Shown here: in pieces, positions 52,497-61,394 of the stretch
Position numbering within the stretch: the first letter of the stretch is position 1
Layout of the letters: each line of letters opens with the position of its first letter
Assembly (NCBI RefSeq): GCF_039621805.1
Contig: NZ_CP155074.1
Span: 558,001-622,000, forward strand
Length of the DNA: 64,000 nucleotides
Direction: 5' to 3'
From: Paraburkholderia sp. PREW-6R
Lineage (GTDB): Bacteria; Pseudomonadota; Gammaproteobacteria; Burkholderiales; Burkholderiaceae
Program-made: the position numbers and the translations under genes
The notes under the pieces: model-generated
What the model was told of the DNA's origin: nothing
Databases searched by the model: none
The model's input: only the letters and a program-made list of their open reading frames with translations

Positions 52497-54077
52497 TTAG
52501 AACGAGTAAATGAACTGCGTTGCGAGCAGGTCGTTGGACTTGCCATACGAACCGTCGTTTTTCAGGAACACCTGTTTGTTGGCCCAGTCGTGGCGGTATT
52601 CCACCTTGACCGTGATCTGCTGGGTCGGATAGAACAGCAGGTCGAGCGAAACATCCTGACGGGTTGCGCCCTTGCATTCGAAGCCAAGACCGCCGTTGGC
52701 CTTCGAATTGGCGAGACAGTCCGCGCCAATGCCGAAACCGTTGGAGGTGTCCATGCCGTTTCCATTCAGCGCAATGCCGCCACCGCCGCCGCCGTTCTTG
52801 CTGTCGACGAGCAGGTCATAGCGCAGCGTCGCGCCCATGCGGCCCACCACCGGCATGTTGAACTTGCGGTGCGCCAGCAGCGAGAGGCCGTACCACTGCG
52901 CCTGGCCGCCGTTGTACGCCGCGTTCTGCTGCTGGCCGTAGTCGACTTCCGCGTTGTACTGCACGTCGGCGAGCATGTAGGTCAAATCGGCTTCGCCGAA
53001 GAAGAACGTGCCGCCCGCGCTCGGCGACTGGCCGCCCACGCCGTAAGAAACGGCGCCTGTGTTTGCGTCGACCGCGCTCGCAAGCGTCTGGCGGCCGATA
53101 TTGAACGACCCGCCGATATCCAGCGCGCTCGACCATGTGTAATCGGTCCGTGCCGTGAAGGTCGGAATCTTGTTGCTTGTCGTGATCGGATCGCCCAGCG
53201 CATTGGTGCCAATCTGCGTCGTCGCGCCATACGTGCGGTACTGTTCATTGCCAAGGAAGAACTTCCACGCCCAGTTGCCGGCCGTGTAATTGGCGCCGAT
53301 CCCGACGTAGCTGCCCGGATCCGAGAAGTCGTACAGCAGGTTATGCGTGAGTGTCAGCATCTGGTTAGATTGCTGCACTTCGTAGCCGCCGAAGCTCGGA
53401 ATCAAGCCGGTCACGAGCGTGGTAGTCGCCGAAATCGGCACGTTGACCACGGCGGTGTTCAGAATGTTGTTGCCGATCTCGCCATGCGAGTTCTGCAGCA
53501 GCGTAATGCCGTTGCCGCGATTCGGCATCAGCGTGATTTCGGCGGAAGGCGCCATCGGGCCGACACCGAACGTCTTCTTGATGTCGAGATACAGATCGCC
53601 GAACGTGCTATTGAAGTAGTTGTACGCACTTTCGTGGTTCGCGAACAGGAACGACGAGCTGCTTTGCGCACGGTTGTAGATGTAGGTCGGATCGATATAG
53701 CCGGTCACGGAAAGCCCGGCAATCGGTCCCGTCTGCGCGGCGTCTTCGAGTGAATCGACCTTGAGCTGCTGATTGGCGATCTGCTGCTTCATCGCGGTGA
53801 CGTCGTCATTGGTCAGCGTGGCTTGCGCCTTGCCGTAATCCGGCGAGGGAATGTCCACCGGCGCGGCGGCCACGGCCGGAGCAGGTGCCGCTGTCGCGGT
53901 GGCGGCAGTGGCTGCCGCCTTGGGCTTCGTCGCCACTTCGGCCCGTAACTGCTTCACCTCCTTTTGCAGCGCGTTCAACTGGGCCTGGAGCGCCCTGATC
54001 TGGTCACTGGTGGCATCTGCCAGCGCAAGGCCAGGCAAACTCCCCGCCACCAACAGACAGATGAGCTTCTTCTTCAT
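52497..54077 (-). CDS. DUF3138 family outer-membrane protein
   Basis: 526 residues with a signal peptide (MKKKLICLLVAGSLPGLALA). Residues 24-50 form a short coiled coil (DQIRALQAQLNALQKEVKQLRAEV), followed by an Ala/Pro-rich linker and then a beta-barrel-like region (about 110-526) with alternating aromatic strands and a C-terminal F (ATQFIYSF). The DUF3138 family is typical of Burkholderia. AAGGAG supports the start. It lies in the polyamine operon directly after potI, which suggests a role as an outer-membrane channel for polyamines. That role is inferred. Confidence 0.82.
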   Translation of the reverse strand: MKKKLICLLVAGSLPGLALADATSDQIRALQAQLNALQKEVKQLRAEVATKPKAAATAATATAAPAPAVAAAPVDIPSPDYGKAQATLTNDDVTAMKQQIANQQLKVDSLEDAAQTGPIAGLSVTGYIDPTYIYNRAQSSSSFLFANHESAYNYFNSTFGDLYLDIKKTFGVGPMAPSAEITLMPNRGNGITLLQNSHGEIGNNILNTAVVNVPISATTTLVTGLIPSFGGYEVQQSNQMLTLTHNLLYDFSDPGSYVGIGANYTAGNWAWKFFLGNEQYRTYGATTQIGTNALGDPITTSNKIPTFTARTDYTWSSALDIGGSFNIGRQTLASAVDANTGAVSYGVGGQSPSAGGTFFFGEADLTYMLADVQYNAEVDYGQQQNAAYNGGQAQWYGLSLLAHRKFNMPVVGRMGATLRYDLLVDSKNGGGGGGIALNGNGMDTSNGFGIGADCLANSKANGGLGFECKGATRQDVSLDLLFYPTQQITVKVEYRHDWANKQVFLKNDGSYGKSNDLLATQFIYSF

Positions 54078-54113
54078 TCATATTCTCCTTATTAGTCGTG
54101 TTGCAAAGATGTC

Positions 54114-55025
54114 TTATGCGCGCGCCGTATCGAGCGGTTTCCGAAGGGCGGCTGGTTGTGGTGAGGAAGGCGAAGGGTCGGCGGCGTCGGCCAGCGCGAA
54201 GGCGATCTGCATGTCGCGGTTGCGCTTGCGCTCGCGCAATTGCATCCAGCGGTTCACGGCGATTACCCCGATCGTCACCGTGGTGATGAAGATCGTTGCA
54301 AGCGCATTCATCTCCGGATTCAGTCCGAGACGCACGCGTGAAAACACGACGAGCGGCAACGTGGTCGAGCCCGGACCGGAGAGGAACGCGGAGAGCACCA
54401 GATCGTCGAACGAGAGCGTGAAGGAGAGCAGCCAGCCCGACATCAATGCCTGGGAGATCAGCGGCAATGTGATCAGAAAGAACACCTTGAAGGGCGTCGC
54501 GCCGAGATCGAGTGCGGCTTCTTCCAGCGATTTGTTCAACTCTTTCACGCGTGACTGCACGATGATCGCGACGTAGGACACGCATAGCATCACGTGGCCG
54601 ATCCAGATCGTGAAGAGGCCGCGGCCCTTCGGCCAGCCGAGCATCTGTTCGAGTGCGACGAACAGCAGGAGGAGCGATATACCCTGAATGACCTCAGGAA
54701 TCACGAGCGGCGCGTTGATCATGCCGGCAAAGAGCGTAAAGCCGCGAAAGCGCCCAAAACGGGCGAGCACGAAACCCGCCCATGTGCCGATCACGACGGA
54801 AGCGCACGCGGTGAGCAGGCCAATCTTCAGCGAGAGCCAGGCCGCACTGAGCAGTTCATCGTCGTGCAGCAGCGCGCCGTACCACTTGAGCGAGAAGCCG
54901 GACCAGACCGTGACGAGCTTCGATTCGTTAAAGGAGTACACGATCAGACTGATGATCGGGATATACAGGAACAGAAACCCGAATGTCAGCACGCTATTGG
55001 AAAGCGCTTTATTGGGCTTGATCAT
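54114..55025 (-). CDS. potI: Putrescine ABC transporter permease
   Basis: 303 residues with about six membrane helices. The segment ALMSGWLLSFTLSFDDLVLSAFLSGPGSTTLPLVVFSRVRLG and the EEAALDLGATPFKVFFLITLPL coupling motif are those of PotI/PotC-type permeases. The ATG overlaps the TGA of the previous permease gene in ATGA. With the other permease it forms the inner-membrane channel of the putrescine importer. A C-terminal tail of about 30 residues is Pro/Ser/Ala-rich and longer than usual. Confidence 0.92.
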   Translation of the reverse strand: MIKPNKALSNSVLTFGFLFLYIPIISLIVYSFNESKLVTVWSGFSLKWYGALLHDDELLSAAWLSLKIGLLTACASVVIGTWAGFVLARFGRFRGFTLFAGMINAPLVIPEVIQGISLLLLFVALEQMLGWPKGRGLFTIWIGHVMLCVSYVAIIVQSRVKELNKSLEEAALDLGATPFKVFFLITLPLISQALMSGWLLSFTLSFDDLVLSAFLSGPGSTTLPLVVFSRVRLGLNPEMNALATIFITTVTIGVIAVNRWMQLRERKRNRDMQIAFALADAADPSPSSPQPAALRKPLDTARA

Positions 55026-55993
55026 TTTGCGTCCCCCAGTTCCTTGACCTGGTAGTACTGAAACACGGCCATTGGCACGAGCAGCAGCAGAACCATGGCG
55101 ACGGTCACCGCCGATGCCATCGGCCAATCCATGTCGTTGAAGAACTCATCCCACATCACGCGCCCGATCATCAGTGTGTCGGCGCCGCCGAGCAGTTCGG
55201 GAATCACGTATTCGCCCACGGCCGGAATGAACACCAGCAGGCTGCCGGCAATGATTCCGTTCTTCGATAGCGGCAGCGTGATACGTGTGAACGCGGTCCA
55301 CGGTTTGCAGCCGAGGTCATAAGCCGCTTCGAGCAGCGTCAGGTCCATCTTCACGAGATGCGCATAGAGTGGCATCACCATGAAGGGCAGGTAGGAATAG
55401 ACCATGCCGATATACACGCCGATGTCGGTGTGATAAAGCCGCAGCGGCGAATGAATCACGCCGATCGACATGAGCGTGTGATTGAGCAGGCCGTCGTCTT
55501 TCAGAATGCCGATCCACGCATAAACGCGAATCAGGAATGACGTCCAGAACGGCAGCATCACGCCCATCATCAGCAAATTGCGTCTGGCAGGCTCGGAACG
55601 GGCGATGTAGTACGCAATCGGATAGCCGATCAGCAGGCAGAAGAAAGTCGAAACGGCCGCCATTTTTAGCGAGCTGATATAAGTCGCGATGTACAGGTCG
55701 TCCTGCAACAGGAACGCATAGTGGCTTAGCTGCATCGCGAAATGCACCATGCCGTCCTTGATCGTCACGAGATCCGTGTAGGGCGGAATGCCCAGGCGCA
55801 GATCGGCGAAACTGATTTTCAGCACGAGCACGAACGGCAGCGCGAAGAACAGTGTCAGCCACAGAAACGGCACGCCAATCACAGTCGTGCGGCCCGAAGG
55901 CAGCAGCATCAGTAAGCGCCTTTTGAGTGACGCAGCCATGCCGTTGCTGGATGGCGCGCCGAGCGCCGCGGAGGAGGGGATGGGATGTCTCAT
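55022..55993 (-). CDS. potH: Putrescine ABC transporter permease
   Basis: 323 residues with six membrane helices. LTLLEAAYDLGCKPWTAFTRITLPLSKNGIIAGSLLVFIPAVGEYVIPELLGG is the EAA loop and C-terminal region of PotH/PotB-type permeases. Its ATG overlaps the end of the ATPase gene in ATGA and its end overlaps the other permease, so the ABC genes are translationally coupled. It forms the channel for putrescine or related polyamines across the inner membrane. Confidence 0.92.
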   Translation of the reverse strand: MRHPIPSSAALGAPSSNGMAASLKRRLLMLLPSGRTTVIGVPFLWLTLFFALPFVLVLKISFADLRLGIPPYTDLVTIKDGMVHFAMQLSHYAFLLQDDLYIATYISSLKMAAVSTFFCLLIGYPIAYYIARSEPARRNLLMMGVMLPFWTSFLIRVYAWIGILKDDGLLNHTLMSIGVIHSPLRLYHTDIGVYIGMVYSYLPFMVMPLYAHLVKMDLTLLEAAYDLGCKPWTAFTRITLPLSKNGIIAGSLLVFIPAVGEYVIPELLGGADTLMIGRVMWDEFFNDMDWPMASAVTVAMVLLLLVPMAVFQYYQVKELGDAK

Positions 55994-57153
55994 TGCGTCA
56001 GCACCACGCCGCTAGCCGGCGACCAGTAGACGAACACGTCGTCGTTATACGAGGGCGCACCTTCGCTCATCAGGTGCGAACTGGACAGATTCGACACGAC
56101 GGTTTTGCCGCTCGGCAGACGCACGTGATACAGCGAATAGCTGCCCATGTACGCGACATCCGAGACGACGCCACGCGCCCAGTTATGCGGGGTTGTCGGT
56201 TTGACCAGGGACACCTTCACGCGCTCGGGCCGCACCGAGATACCCACCGGCATGCCGAGCGGACCGGTCACGCCGTGGCTCACGTAGATGCGCGATTCCA
56301 GGTCCTCGCTTTCGACGAAGATATGGTCCGGCTCGTCCGCCACCACGGTGCCCTCGAACAGGTTGGTCGAGCCGATGAATTCGGCGGAAAAGCGGCTATT
56401 CGGAAATTCGTAGACCTGGGTCGGCGAACCAATCTGGACGATACGGCCTTCGCTCATCACCGCGAGGCGTCCCGCCATCGTCATGGCTTCTTCCTGATCG
56501 TGCGTGACCATCACGCAGGTCACGTCGACCTTTTCGATGATGTTCACGAGTTCGAGCTGGGTCTTCTGGCGAATCTTCTTGTCGAGCGCCGACATGGGTT
56601 CGTCGAGCAGCAACAGCTTGGGGCGCTTGACAAGCGAACGGGCGAGCGCCACACGCTGCTGCTGGCCGCCCGACAGTTGATGCGGCTTGCGCTGTGCGTA
56701 CCTGCTCATCTGCACGAGCGCGAGCGCGTCGGCGACGCGTTCCTTGATCTCGTTCTTCGGCGTGCCTTCCTGCTTGAGACCGAAGGCAATATTCGCTTCC
56801 ACGCTCATATGCGGGAACAGCGCATATGACTGAAACATCATGTTGACCGGCCGTTTATACGGCGGCATTGCGGCGAGGTCTTCGCCGTCCACCAGAATGC
56901 GGCCGGACGTCACCGTTTCGAGTCCGGCCAGCATACGCAGGAGCGTGGATTTGCCGCAGCCCGAGCTGCCCAGCAAAGCGAATAGCTCGTTCTTTGCAAT
57001 GTTCAGATTGACGTTATCCACGGCGGTGCTGTCGCCGAATTTCTTCACGACATTTTCGATGCGGACGAATTCCTCCGGTTTCGATTTTGTCGCTACTGCG
57101 GGGCGGCCCGTCTGGGCGGCGCCGGCTGCGCTTGTTGAGGTCGTCGAGTTCAT
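55990..57153 (-). CDS. potG: Putrescine ABC transporter ATP-binding protein
   Basis: 387 residues from the ATG at 57153. The Walker A motif GSSGCGKST is at 62-70; LSGGQQQRVALARSL and LLLLDEPMSALD are the signature and Walker B motifs. The C-terminal 130 residues are a TOBE regulatory domain. It energises the PotHI permease. The AGGAATGG site lies before the ATG; the frame extends upstream to 57276, but that part is not family-like. A large hairpin lies between it and the binding-protein gene. Confidence 0.93.
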   Translation of the reverse strand: MNSTTSTSAAGAAQTGRPAVATKSKPEEFVRIENVVKKFGDSTAVDNVNLNIAKNELFALLGSSGCGKSTLLRMLAGLETVTSGRILVDGEDLAAMPPYKRPVNMMFQSYALFPHMSVEANIAFGLKQEGTPKNEIKERVADALALVQMSRYAQRKPHQLSGGQQQRVALARSLVKRPKLLLLDEPMSALDKKIRQKTQLELVNIIEKVDVTCVMVTHDQEEAMTMAGRLAVMSEGRIVQIGSPTQVYEFPNSRFSAEFIGSTNLFEGTVVADEPDHIFVESEDLESRIYVSHGVTGPLGMPVGISVRPERVKVSLVKPTTPHNWARGVVSDVAYMGSYSLYHVRLPSGKTVVSNLSSSHLMSEGAPSYNDDVFVYWSPASGVVLTQ

Positions 57154-57310
57154 GTTCTGGCCATTCCTTGCGAATCGCGGGCGCGAGTGTCTCCCTGCGA
57201 GGCGCATGAGGCGACTCGCAACGTGCGCTGCGATCGAAAAAAACATGGGACTGCGCGCCGGTTGGGACACGAACAAGCGCGCAGGCTGACTGCGGTTAAA
57301 AACTGTTCGT

Positions 57311-57340
57311 GCGTTGAGGGATCGAGCGATCCCTCAACGC
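57311..57340 (-). promoter_or_regulatory. Intercistronic stem-loop between potF and potG
   Basis: GCGTTGAGGGATCG (57311-57324) and CGATCCCTCAACGC (57327-57340) are perfectly complementary 14-bp arms. On the minus strand a T5 run lies nine bases further on, too far for an efficient terminator. It probably stabilises the binding-protein mRNA while lowering expression of downstream genes. Confidence 0.65.
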
Positions 57341-57368
57341 GGGATCAATACGACATGGCGTCGAATAA

Positions 57369-58490
57369 TTAATGGCCGGTTTTGAGCTGGGCCCACAAAC
57401 GGTTTTCAAGGCGGAGAATATCCGTGGGGACAGGTTTCATTAACGTCATTTTGCTCAGCACATCGTCGCCGGGATAAACCGTTTTGTCGTTCGCAACCGC
57501 GGGCGTGACGAACTGGCGTGCGGCTTTATTGGCCGTCGGGTAGAACACCTCATTGGTGATCGCAGCATTGACCTTCGGGTCCGAAATGTAATTGATCCAT
57601 TTCAGCGCGGCTTCCGGGTGCGGTGCGTCTTTCGGAATCACCATCACGTCGAACCACAGCAGGCCGCCTTCCTTCACGTTGGAGAACTTGATCTGGTACG
57701 AGCGTTTGGCTTCTTCGGTGCGGCGGCTCGCAATGCCGACGTCGCCGGACCAGCCAAGCGCGATGCACACGTCGTTGTTGGCGAGGTCGTTGATATAGCC
57801 CGAGGAATTGAATTGGGTGATATAGGGGCGAATTTTTTTCAGCACTTCGAATGCGGCCTGGTAGTCGGCGGGATTCGTGCTGTTCGGATCTCTGTGCATG
57901 TACTGCAATGTGGCGGCGAAGACATCGACCGCCTGATCCAGGATCGACACGCCACAGCTTTTCAGCTTCGAAAGGTTGGCGGGATCGAACACCAGCGCCC
58001 AGCTGTCCACCGGGGCGTTGGCGCCGAGCGCTTTCTGCACGGCCTGCACGTTGTAGCCGATACCGTCGGTGCCGTATGCCCAGGGCACGCCGTACTGGTT
58101 GCCCGGATCGGCGTCGGCAATCATCTTCATCAGCACGGGGTCGAGATTCGCGAGATTCGGCAGCTTCGATTTGTCCAGCTTCTGATACACGCCGGCCTGA
58201 ATCTGCTTGGCCATATAGTTCGATGTCGGCACCACGATGTCGTAGCCGGAGCTGCCGGCGAGCAGTTTGGCTTGCAGCGTGTCGTCGCTATCGTAGTTGT
58301 CGTATTTGACGTGAATGCCATCCTGCTTTTCGAAGTTTGGAATCGTGTCCTTCGCAATGTAGTCCGACCAGTTGTACACGTTCAGTTCCGTGTCGGCCGC
58401 AAGGGCCGGCGTGACCGACAGCGCCGTAAAACCGGTGAAGGCGAGAAACGCGGCACCCGCGACCGCATGACGAAAATGACTAACGCTCAT
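57369..58490 (-). CDS. potF: Periplasmic putrescine-binding protein
   Basis: 373 residues with a signal peptide cut near ALA (residue 32). The mature start ADTELNVYNWSDYIAKDTIPNFEKQDGIHVKYDNYDSDDTLQAKLLAGSSGYDIVVPTSNYM is typical of PotF/SpuD-type polyamine-binding proteins. It delivers putrescine to PotGHI. An upstream in-frame ATG at 58520 would add a non-signal tail and is rejected. AAGGGA precedes the chosen ATG. Confidence 0.93.
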   Translation of the reverse strand: MSVSHFRHAVAGAAFLAFTGFTALSVTPALAADTELNVYNWSDYIAKDTIPNFEKQDGIHVKYDNYDSDDTLQAKLLAGSSGYDIVVPTSNYMAKQIQAGVYQKLDKSKLPNLANLDPVLMKMIADADPGNQYGVPWAYGTDGIGYNVQAVQKALGANAPVDSWALVFDPANLSKLKSCGVSILDQAVDVFAATLQYMHRDPNSTNPADYQAAFEVLKKIRPYITQFNSSGYINDLANNDVCIALGWSGDVGIASRRTEEAKRSYQIKFSNVKEGGLLWFDVMVIPKDAPHPEAALKWINYISDPKVNAAITNEVFYPTANKAARQFVTPAVANDKTVYPGDDVLSKMTLMKPVPTDILRLENRLWAQLKTGH

Positions 58491-58513
58491 GGTTTTTCCC
58501 TTGATAAGAAGAA

Positions 58514-58550
58514 CCGGCATGAGCGTTGTTCAGGAGTGCGCTCATACCGG
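58514..58550 (-). promoter_or_regulatory. Intercistronic stem-loop between the aminotransferase and potF
   Basis: CCGGCATGAGCG (58514-58525) and CGCTCATACCGG (58539-58550) pair over 12 bp, with one G-U wobble in RNA, around a 13-nt loop. On the minus strand it is followed by TTCTTCTTATC, a partial U-rich tract, so partial termination is possible. Confidence 0.6.
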
Positions 58551-58562
58551 AACGGACTGCCG

Positions 58563-59999
58563 TTACGAAATACCGAGTTGCTGTGCCGTGGCGTCGATGG
58601 CCTTTTTGGCCTTTGAAACGATCTCGTCGATCTCTTGCCTGTTGATCACGAGCGGCGGCGACAGGAGCATCCGGTCACCGGTGGCGCGCATGATCAGATT
58701 GCCGTTGAAGCAGAAGTCGCGGCAGATCGTGCCGACCTCGCCGCCATTGGCGAAACGCTTGCGCGCCTTCGGGCTCTCGGCAAGTTGCAAACCGGCCACG
58801 AGACCTGCGCCGGAAATCTCACCGATGATCGGGTGATTCGCGAAGGTGTCGCGCAGCTTCGTCTGGAAGTACGGACCCGTATCGGTCTTGACGCGCTCGA
58901 CGATTTTTTCGTCGCGCAGCAGCGTCAGGTTCGCCACGGCCACCGCGGCCGCTACCGGATGCCCGGAGTACGTGAGGCCGTGATTGAAGTCGCCGTTTTC
59001 GATGATCGCTTTAGCCACGCGGTCGTGCAGACCGACCGCGCCCATCGGCACATATCCGCTCGTCAGCCCTTTCGCGAGTGTGATCAGGTCGGGCTCGAAG
59101 CCGAAGTGTTGATGCGCGAACCATTCGCCGGTTCGCCCGAAACCGCCGATCACTTCATCCGCGACGAGCAGAATGTCGTATTTGCGGCAGATGCGCTGGA
59201 TTTCGGGCCAATAAGTGGAGGCGGGGAAAATGACACCGCCGGCTCCCTGGAAAGGCTCACCAATAAAGGCGGCCACGTAGTCCGCGCCGATCTCCAGTAT
59301 CTTCGCTTCGAGTTGCTGCGCACGCGCCAGTGCGAATTCTTCCGGCGTCAGGTTGCCCTCGGCTTCGCCGAAGAAATACGGCTGGTCGATATGTACGATG
59401 TGCTCGACCTTGGAAGGCATCTGCTCATGCATGTAACCCATGCCACCGAGTGTGCCGCCCGCGATCGTCGAACCGTGATAACCGTTCTTGCGCGAAATGA
59501 CGTACTTTTTCGCGTGTTTTCGCTGCGTCGCCCAATATTGGTGGACGATGCGCAGTACGGTGTCGTTGCCTTCCGATCCGCTGTTGCAGTAAAAGAAATG
59601 GTTGAACGGTTCCGGCGCCAGTTCGGCCAGCAGCGCGGACAATTCAATGACCGGCGGGTGAGTGGTCTTGAAGAAGGTATTGTAGTAGGGCAGTTCCTGC
59701 ATCTGCTGGTAGGCGGCGTCGGCCAGTTCCTTCCGTCCATAGCCGACGTTGACGCACCACAGCCCTGCCATGCCGTCGATAACCTTGTTGCCTTCGGAGT
59801 CCCACAGGTACACGCCCTGCGCTTTCACGATCACGCGGCTGCCGGCGCGATTGAGCGAGCCCATATCCGAAAAAGGGTGGATATGATGCGCGGCGTCGAG
59901 CGCGCGGTATTCGGCAGTACTGCGCTGCTGGTGTGCCGATGCGGCGCGCACCTGAGCGGCCGGCTGCACATAAGCAACTTCTTCTGTTCTATAACTCAT
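58563..59999 (-). CDS. spuC: Class III aminotransferase (putrescine:pyruvate type)
   Basis: 478 residues. The PLP lysine is K310 in LITLAKGLTSGY and the pyridine-binding aspartate is D281 in LLVADEVIGGFGRTG; YCNSGSEGND and KNGYHGSTIAGGTLGG are further family motifs. It matches SpuC-type polyamine:pyruvate aminotransferases, which convert putrescine to 4-aminobutanal. It lies between puuA and potF. The presence of both this enzyme and the PuuABD enzymes gives two putrescine routes in one operon. Confidence 0.88.
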   Translation of the reverse strand: MSYRTEEVAYVQPAAQVRAASAHQQRSTAEYRALDAAHHIHPFSDMGSLNRAGSRVIVKAQGVYLWDSEGNKVIDGMAGLWCVNVGYGRKELADAAYQQMQELPYYNTFFKTTHPPVIELSALLAELAPEPFNHFFYCNSGSEGNDTVLRIVHQYWATQRKHAKKYVISRKNGYHGSTIAGGTLGGMGYMHEQMPSKVEHIVHIDQPYFFGEAEGNLTPEEFALARAQQLEAKILEIGADYVAAFIGEPFQGAGGVIFPASTYWPEIQRICRKYDILLVADEVIGGFGRTGEWFAHQHFGFEPDLITLAKGLTSGYVPMGAVGLHDRVAKAIIENGDFNHGLTYSGHPVAAAVAVANLTLLRDEKIVERVKTDTGPYFQTKLRDTFANHPIIGEISGAGLVAGLQLAESPKARKRFANGGEVGTICRDFCFNGNLIMRATGDRMLLSPPLVINRQEIDEIVSKAKKAIDATAQQLGIS

Positions 60000-60027
60000 A
60001 TTGCCTCCAATGTTCTGTGCGTTCGCG

Positions 60028-61362
60028 TTACACGTGCAGCAGCAAATGCCGGCGTTCCCATGAACTGATCACGCGGAAAAATGCTTCGTATTCGGTTTCC
60101 TTGAGCGCGAGATAAGCCTTCACGAATTTCTCGCCGAGTACTTCCGCGATCGGCTCGCATGCGCCCATGAGCGTCAGGCCGTCTTCCAGGTTGCGCGGCA
60201 GCTGGTAAGGCAGTTCATAACCGTCGCTGAGCAGCGGCTCGGTGGCTTCGAGGTTTTGCGTCATGCCGAGATAGCCGGCGGCGAGTGTCGCGGCAATTGC
60301 CAGATACGGGTTGCAATCCACACCGGGAATGCGGTTCTCGATACGGCGCGCGGCCGGCCCCGAGTGTGGAATACGAAAGCCCACGGTGCGATTGTCGTAA
60401 CCCCACGCGACGTTGATCGGCGCGGCCATGAAACGGGAGAGTCTGCGATACGAATTGATATACGGTGCGAAGATCGGCATGAGGGCCGGCGTGTACTTCT
60501 GCAGTCCGGCGATATAGCCGGTAAACAGCGACGTAGGTTTGCCGTCGGTGCCCGTGAACAGGTTGTGTCCGCTTTCCTCGTCGACCAGGCTTTGGTGCAT
60601 ATGCATGGCCGATCCGGGTTCGCCTTCCATCGGCTTTGCCATGAAGGTGGCGTACATCTTGTGACGCAGCGCGGCCTCACGCACCGTGCGCTTGAAGAGG
60701 AATACGCTGTCCGCGAGTTTCAGCGGATCACCGTGCATGAAGTTGATTTCCATCTGCGCGGCGCCCACTTCATGAATCAGCGTGTCGACTTCCAGTTCCT
60801 GCACCTCGCAGTATTCGTAGATGTCTTCGAAGAGTGGATCGAACTCGTTGACCGCTTCGATCGAATAGGCCTGGCGGCCCGTTTCCGGACGCCCTGTCCG
60901 GCCAATAGGCGGCTGCAGCGGCAGATCCGGGTCTTTGTTCATATCGACCAGATAGAACTCGAGTTCGGGCGCGATGACTGGCTTCCAGCCCTTGGCTTTA
61001 TAAAGCTCGAGCACGCGGCGCAGAACACGGCGCGGCGAAATCGCGACGGGTGTGCCGTCGAAATGCACGCAGTCGTGAATCACCTGTGCGGTGGGGTCGA
61101 CGGCCCACGGAATCATACGGATCGTGCTGGCGTCCGGAACGCACACCATGTCCGGATCGGTCACGCCGGTGAGCGTGCCGTCTTCCGGATAGTCCCCCGT
61201 GACAGTCTGGATCATTACCGCTTGCGGCAAACGCATGGACTCGCCGGATTCAAACTTGCTGCGCGGAATGATCTTGCCGCGTGCGATCCCGGCCATGTCG
61301 GGAATGATCGCCTCGATTTCGGTGACGCGGTTCTTTTTCAGAAAATCGTCGATGTCATGCAT
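60028..61362 (-). CDS. puuA: Gamma-glutamylpolyamine synthetase (PuuA-like)
   Basis: 444 residues from the ATG at 61362. The glutamine synthetase fold is shown by PDMAGIARGKIIPRSKF near the N-terminus, APELEFYLVD, GAAQMEINFMHGDPL, GSAMHMHQSLVDEESG, NVAWGYDNRTVGFRIPHSG and the cluster ending in RRIENRIPGVDCNPYLAIAATLAAG. Such enzymes use ATP to join glutamate to putrescine or other amines. It lies 28 bp before the aminotransferase gene and 32 bp after puuD. The frame upstream to 61854 is not family-like and overlaps puuD. Confidence 0.9.
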   Translation of the reverse strand: MHDIDDFLKKNRVTEIEAIIPDMAGIARGKIIPRSKFESGESMRLPQAVMIQTVTGDYPEDGTLTGVTDPDMVCVPDASTIRMIPWAVDPTAQVIHDCVHFDGTPVAISPRRVLRRVLELYKAKGWKPVIAPELEFYLVDMNKDPDLPLQPPIGRTGRPETGRQAYSIEAVNEFDPLFEDIYEYCEVQELEVDTLIHEVGAAQMEINFMHGDPLKLADSVFLFKRTVREAALRHKMYATFMAKPMEGEPGSAMHMHQSLVDEESGHNLFTGTDGKPTSLFTGYIAGLQKYTPALMPIFAPYINSYRRLSRFMAAPINVAWGYDNRTVGFRIPHSGPAARRIENRIPGVDCNPYLAIAATLAAGYLGMTQNLEATEPLLSDGYELPYQLPRNLEDGLTLMGACEPIAEVLGEKFVKAYLALKETEYEAFFRVISSWERRHLLLHV

Positions 61363-61394
61363 GGTTGTTCTCTCTGTTTTGGTACGCGAGCGGC

